Assembly: GCA_905250885.1 (NCBI GenBank)
Contig: CAJNOQ010000491.1
Coordinates: forward strand, 1-48,104
Length of the DNA stretch: 48,104 nt
Source of the DNA: Didymodactylos carnosus
Taxonomy: Eukaryota > Rotifera > Eurotatoria > Philodinida > Philodinidae
Direction: 5' to 3'
Below are positions 43,758-48,104 of the stretch, piece after piece. Numbering within the stretch: position 1 is the first letter of the stretch; each line of letters begins with the position of its first letter. The notes under the pieces were generated by a model. That model saw only the letters and a program-made list of their open reading frames with translations, was not told where the DNA came from and did not search any database. Made by a program: the position numbers and the translations under genes.

Positions 43758-46700
43758 ATGATGGATTTGGATGCAAGTGAAGGAGGAGATGAACAACACA
43801 CAATATCGGAAAGGTAATGTCAAATTCCATGTTTCTGTTTCACTGTCTCAGAACGATGGTTTTAGACAAAATACAGTCGAAATTAGAGTTGTCAGGTGCT
43901 TAGGTCAGAAAAGCAGAATAAAAAGTCAAAAAAGCGGAAATTTTTATCAAAATGCGGAAAAAAAGCGGAAACGCATTTTTCACCAAATGCAAAGGGTATT
44001 AAAAAAAATTTTCAGTGCTTTATGGTAGTTTCACTTAAAAAACACAAAAGAAGTACAAAACATCATCTAATTCACATCTTGAATCGATATTGGCTTTTTG
44101 TGGATGCATCTGTTTTATAAAAGTTGCTAACACAGAAGAAACAATAAGACAAATATTTCGGGCAAGATTGTAAGGAATATTTCTCTTAGTAGAACGTGGG
44201 TGGGAACTTTTGAAATGCAGATACTTCTCTGTTAGATATATTTTTTTTAAATATTGGTATACTCTACCCACACACTGGTTTAAAAATATTTTTTCTCAAG
44301 AATAAAAGTTGCAAAAGTATTGTTTTGACAGATTATTCAACCTGACCAAATTTTTTGTGAGAAAATGTAAAAACCTTCATTGCAGGAAAAAAGACAAAAC
44401 AAAAATCCTCGAAAAGCGTACAAATTGCGGACAACGGACACTTTACGGCAAAAACTACAGAAAGCGGAATTTGTCCGCAAAATACGGACCATCTGGCAGC
44501 TCTGGTCGAAATGCACGACAAAAAGGATATAAAAAGGTGGACAGAGTAAAATATCTGAATCTTCAACTTTATCCATCGAAATAATGATGCGATGAGAGAA
44601 CGATATATTGTGATCTTGAAAAAAGCGGGTCATTTAATTAAAAACATATAAAACTAAATTTTCAGAGTTTGGAGTGGAGTTTTAATTATAATTAACATTT
44701 ATCTCGGAAATGTTTGCCAATTATTTTGATTATTCTAAAGTTTTTTGCTTCTCAAAGATCATATTGCATATAAAAACGATAAAAAGTCACGCAAATTTTT
44801 CATTTAATTAAATTATTTTCATTAGTGTTTTATTAGAGAATGTAGGAACTTTTTATGGTTGAATATTACCCTTACGGCTGACTATTGCATCAACTTCTGA
44901 AAGTAGAACCGTAATGATTTTTTTTCCAGCCAAATTTTATTGTATTTTTTCAGCCACACAACAACAACAACTACGGATGTTCAGTATGGTCGGGAAACAA
45001 TTTGTCGATTTCTATCATCATTTTTGCAAGGTCTTAATCGAGGTATGTTAACTGTTTTTCTTGAAATCAAATTATCTCTGCATAATGTGTTATTTTAGTG
45101 ACAATTCCTCAGCAAGAAAAATTTTTTAATGCTATAAATCAAATTGTTCTTAATACGCCGGCTGTGTTTGCATCCGAGTGTGACAAAAATCAACAATTTG
45201 AGAATATACTAACAACAAATTCCTATTGTAAGTGTAACTAAATTCTTCTATTTAAGCATCCATTATATAAATATTATTTTTTATAGATTTTGATATTTAC
45301 ATATTTTCTCAATTAGTTTGGACATTATCGAGTAAAAAATTTTTATGCATCCATGAAAATGTGGTATCTATTTTATCTCACATCTATGCTGAATTATCAT
45401 TACGATGGCCGGCTGCATTTCGATTATTTTTAAATGAATTGATTTATACGCTCAATGGTACATACTTTTTCTTCATTTATTCGCTGGTCGATATATACAT
45501 ATCAGTCTTTATTTTGTTCGTATAGACGTCATGAGATTCGATGTTGAATTTATAGAAGAAGAAATCAATTTATCCAAACGTTTAACACGATTTATCATAC
45601 CACAACAAGCATCATCATTTTCCTCGTCAATCACAATTGAACAATGTCATATCGATTTTAATTGTTCGGAAGATATTAATGGATTTCAAATAAATATTAT
45701 GTAAGAATAAAACAGCGATAATTTGTTTAAATGCCCATATCCTTGTCAATAATTTATTTTCGACACAAAACACGGAATTTTGATCAAATATTTACAGAAT
45801 ATCAGTCTTGAAAACTTGAGTTATTTTGAAATTAATGATCAAAAAGTACGTGTTACCATTTTCCACATGCTATTTTGAGTGTCACGAGACTCGAATTGGT
45901 CTTGAAATGACAAGAAGACTTGTGACTGTTACTTAGCAGAGCGAAATGTTTTTGAAATTTTGTTTTAGTTATTTCATTAGAAGTTTTATCTCAAAAGTTG
46001 AAAAGTATTTTGCTAGGTTTTCAAAAATCTTTATTTTGCTCTAAAACTAAGACCAAAAACACAGCTTTGACTCTCTGTTAAGCCTTAATCATAAACCTCT
46101 CCACCGTAATAGAAGCCTCGGGGGCTTCTAAACTGTCCAAGCGTTCAAAATTTTTAGGGATGGCTCCTAATAGGTCCCACTATTTTTCAAGGGTTTCACG
46201 TACAAAAATTTTAGGGTTTTTCAGGGCTAGGGGAGGAGCTTCTATTACGGGGGGAGGGGGGAAGTCGTCTTGCCATTTTAAGATCAATCTGACTCTCAAA
46301 CTACAATGTGAGAAATGATAATAATAATTAAAAAGTTTTTCAATAACTTTCAAAAAAGCTCTTTTGAGAAAAATACAAAAACAAGTTTTTACTTCTAAAA
46401 ATGGTTTTTTGTGACGAAAAGAGTGACACGTAGGAGATAATTAAGAGTAGTTTGTCATAGGTTATTGACTATAATACATTGCGAATGTACATATGCAGAG
46501 ACATATGCGGTACATCCTTCAATTGATAAATTAATAACTGAAAAACTGAAAAGAAAATACACATTGTGAGCTATCCATTCATGTATAAATCTTCAAAAAT
46601 CGACTTGTCTGACAAGCCGAATCCTTAAGGATAGTTTGTTTGATCAGAAAAGGAAAACCGTTACCTAAACATCTTAATCTATTTATTTAGATCTTTACTC

Positions 46701-48104
46701 AAACATCTGTCTCCAACGTTATCATCATTACTGGATGATGAATTGATTAATTCACTTATTGATACATGTTGTCAGATGGTATTTACGTCCGGTGTCAATG
46801 TGAAAGCGGTATGGTGTATTACTAATTTAAGTAGATAACGAAACGATATATTTCTCTTTTTTTTTGTAGTCGTTATTTTCGTTGTTATCATCAGTTATTG
46901 AGCATAAAAATCTGAATACACTTATTCGAGATTTGTCACCTATCGTACATTTCTCATTATGTGATATTTTGATAACGATCATGGATTTTATACATACAGA
47001 ACCGAGGTACAAAAACAAAGAATGACCTAAATCTAAAAGTATTTGTTTAATAAATGATATATATTTCTCTCTCTCTCTCGCTTTCTCTCCTCTAGACATT
47101 CAGTTCAATTAGAAATTGATTTTGGACAATTTTTACATATTTTATGTCAAGATAATTGTGATAGTGTTGAATTTTTTTCATTACATATTGCATTTTTATT
47201 ACCACGACTAAAATCGAGTATAATAAAAATAAATTTTTCAAATAATACAAAAGATGATAATCATGAACAATTACCAAATCAATTATTATTTTGTCTTTTT
47301 GGTGAAGTTCAAAATGAAAAATATCTTGAATATTTATGTGAATTAATCGCATTATTATTTGAAATTGGAATAAAAACCGTTCCACATATTAGTTCAGTAC
47401 TTATTAATCATGCTATGGAATTAACGGAACATTTAATAGTTAATTTAAATCAATCATTAATAGCAAAAGTATGTATTGTAAATTATTTGAGATATTTTGT
47501 TTTCAAAATGAATATAGTGTATATTTTATATATTTTTAAGTATCTTAATCGAACAATAGGAAACGCTATTTTTTGGATTATTCAAGAGAAAAATCGATCA
47601 TCGGATCCATTTCGGTAAAAAAAAAAGAAAAATCTTAAACATCATCATCTTGCTTTAACGTGTCGGTTTTTCTCTTTCTAGTGTTCGTCGATTAAGTTTA
47701 GTCAAATATGCTATGAAACAGATTAAATCAACATTGGAAAATAATTCATTTAAAAATGATGATGTATGATTTTTTTAAAAATATTCTTGTCTCATTATAG
47801 ATAATAGAGAAAAATGTTTTCTTCTAGGAAGCACTACAAAGTGTTTATAGTGTTTATTGTTTAATAACATCGATGTGTCAAGCATATGTATCATGTCAAT
47901 GTCATTGTATTGTTATTAAATCAACAAATGAAACAAATGAAAATAATTTTTATACATCATGGTTAAATATTGATGAAATAAGTCATGTTTATGGTCATTT
48001 GATAAGTGTACTCGTCTATTTATTAAATTCAACTACACAAGATATTTTTTTCAATAGCTTATGGTTATACACTAGCAACAATTGTTGCCACATCAATCTA
48101 TATT
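43758..48104 (+). CDS. Large unidentified, probably helical-repeat protein (5' part)
   Basis: Eleven exons continue past the window end: 43758-43813, 44954-45042, 45099-45227, 45287-45457, 45526-45700, 46691-46808, 46870-47006, 47096-47468, 47541-47614, 47682-47763, 47828-48104. They stay in one frame through every junction and give about 560 codons so far. The product is almost all amphipathic helix-like sequence rich in Leu, Ile, Ser and Asn (for example FLSSFLQGLNRVTIPQQEKF, ILSHIYAELSLRWPAAFRLF). There is no catalytic motif, signal peptide or membrane segment, as in HEAT/ARM scaffold proteins. I cannot assign it to a named family. Exon 1 encodes the short MMDLDASEGGDEQHTISE and joins over a 1.1-kb intron, so the start is less certain than the rest. 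Introns 1 and 5 are enlarged by miniature transposons. Confidence 0.7.
43884..44504 (+). mobile_element. hAT-type MITE (copy B) in intron 1 of the helical-repeat gene
   Basis: A 621-bp unit begins TAGAGTTGTCAGG and ends GGCAGCTCTG. It is flanked by a perfect 8-bp target duplication GTCGAAAT (43876-43883 and 44505-44512). It shares its first 235 bp and last 110 bp with copy A at 12478-12779 (opposite orientation) and has about 275 bp of extra interior. Several GCGGAA words lie near both ends. The terminal base at the left has changed from C to T. No transposase frame is present. Confidence 0.87.
46096..46260. mobile_element. Short GC-rich MITE in intron 5
   Basis: CCGTAATAGAAGC at 46104-46116 is repeated in reverse as GCTTCTATTACGG at 46238-46250. 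C-rich bases lie outside the left copy and G-rich bases outside the right, giving about 20 bp of paired ends. The unit sits in a 990-bp intron, far longer than its neighbours. No target duplication could be defined. Confidence 0.55.

Noticed and set aside
1..48104. tRNA genes, rRNA or CRISPR arrays
   Set aside because: No convincing B-box with a cloverleaf, no rRNA-like block, and no regularly spaced identical repeats were seen by eye. A covariance-model scan would settle the tRNA question.

Overview
This window looks like a piece of an animal nuclear genome. It is AT-rich, with compact multi-exon genes, mostly short GT-AG introns (about 50-120 bp) and typical animal gene families: T-box factors, V-ATPase subunit d, proteasome beta-3, Ariadne-1 RBR ligase, CCR4-NOT subunit 11 and a Fos/ATF3-like bZIP. 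The style would fit a bdelloid rotifer or a related spiralian. It combines AT richness, tiny introns, many small DNA transposons, an intronless plant/microbe-type dioxygenase, and splice-acceptor-like signals just before several start codons (bdelloids trans-splice). The species assignment is inference, not something the sequence proves.

Layout. 1-2707 is non-coding. 2708-8717 holds two T-box genes in tandem on the + strand. 10968-11924 is an intronless 2-oxoglutarate/Fe(II) dioxygenase. 14273-16548 is the V-ATPase V0 subunit d gene (9 exons) and 17049-17859 is proteasome subunit beta type-3 (4 exons). 18986-21254 on the - strand is an Ariadne-1-type E3 ligase (4 exons). 21255-33271 is a 12-kb stretch with no convincing intact gene. 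It is packed with non-autonomous DNA transposons, including a 939-bp element with an 8-bp target duplication, a 1.3-kb element with near-identical 413-bp inverted arms, and a nested mosaic of elements ending in CCCAGG. 33272-34771 is intronless CNOT11. 34772-40794 appears empty. 40795-42598 is a Fos/ATF3-like bZIP factor. 43758 to the window end is the 5' part of a large helical-repeat-like gene that I cannot name.

The genes do not form a pathway. They are a mix of housekeeping genes (V-ATPase, proteasome, ubiquitin ligase, deadenylase complex) and transcription factors. The T-box pair is the only clear functional cluster. The joined exon models of all complete multi-exon genes give whole numbers of codons and protein lengths close to their families, which supports the splice calls. 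I found no tRNA, rRNA or CRISPR array by eye. The strongest unusual structures are the long inverted repeat at 27501-28807, the hAT-type miniature elements with readable target duplications (two of the three sit in introns), and the CCCAGG-terminated nested elements at 30336-31933.
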